Below are positions 63,992 through 64,000 of a stretch of 64,000 nucleotides of DNA, piece by piece; the first letter of the stretch is position 1, and each line of letters opens with the position of its first letter. The stretch comes from Sphingomonas sp. CFBP 8760 (GTDB lineage: Bacteria > Pseudomonadota > Alphaproteobacteria > Sphingomonadales > Sphingomonadaceae), in the NCBI RefSeq assembly GCF_014841615.1, contig NZ_JACYUG010000001.1, positions 186,001 through 250,000 of the forward strand, in the 5' to 3' direction. Below the pieces are notes generated by a model that had not been told where the DNA came from, searched no databases, and saw nothing but the letters and a program-made list of their open reading frames with translations. The position numbers and the translations under genes were made by a program.

Positions 63992-64000
63992 ATCCTCGTG

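Overview
The window comes from a GC-rich alphaproteobacterium, most likely a sphingomonad (Sphingomonas or a close relative). The signs are the phoH-ybeY-corC order, a stand-alone TonB receptor without SusD serving a plant-polysaccharide locus, oxidative (non-phosphorylating) sugar pathways, GTG/TTG starts with many ATGA/TGATG overlaps, and several families of nested palindromic intergenic repeats. No transposase, integrase, phage gene or CRISPR array was seen.

Bases 1-15680 are mostly housekeeping: the end of phoH, a VapBC-type toxin-antitoxin pair sitting between phoH and ybeY, ybeY, a CorC-type CBS protein, katG, a sorbosone-dehydrogenase-like protein, an MTA phosphorylase-type enzyme, two L,D-transpeptidases of different families, a HAD hydrolase, rpmJ, a lipoprotein, an M14 peptidase, a GNAT acetyltransferase, gpmA, a 65-residue unknown protein, purE-purK and a secreted cyclophilin.

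Bases 15800-60570 form one large pectin locus aimed mainly at rhamnogalacturonan I and its galactan and arabinan side chains. (a) 15803-20014, minus strand: kdgK, kduD, kduI and a FucP-like transporter handle the unsaturated uronate. (b) 20180-25986: a secreted aldose epimerase, a XylD-type dehydratase, a Gfo/Idh sugar dehydrogenase and an AraD1/FAH-fold enzyme, fitting oxidative pentose (or galactose) breakdown; an FNT-type transporter lies among them. (c) 26107-34098: an almost complete L-rhamnose route through rhamnono-lactone, rhamnonate, 2-keto-3-deoxyrhamnonate and 2,4-diketo-3-deoxyrhamnonate to pyruvate plus L-lactate, with RhaT, an IclR regulator and an L-lactate dehydrogenase that would use the second product. 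(d) 34384-49946, plus strand: oligogalacturonate lyase, GH2, two CE12 acetylesterases, an esterase, GH28, rhamnose mutarotase, GH35, GH105, a GPH-type transporter and another esterase. (e) 50100-60570: GH51 arabinofuranosidase, a large PcRGLX/YetA-like lyase candidate, a DUF6250-type secreted protein whose start overlaps the stop of a TonB receptor gene, and a divergent PL11 lyase.

Together the secreted enzymes would deacetylate, trim and cleave RG-I; the receptor and inner-membrane carriers import the pieces; and the cytoplasmic modules turn rhamnose, galacturonate and arabinose into central metabolites. KDPG aldolase and ketoglutarate-semialdehyde dehydrogenase were not found here.

Bases 60604-63734 hold an SDR and a two-gene osmoprotectant-type ABC importer whose permease and binding protein are fused. 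A tRNA-Val (CAC) ends the window. Functions are inferred from motifs and recalled family resemblance; no database search was possible.
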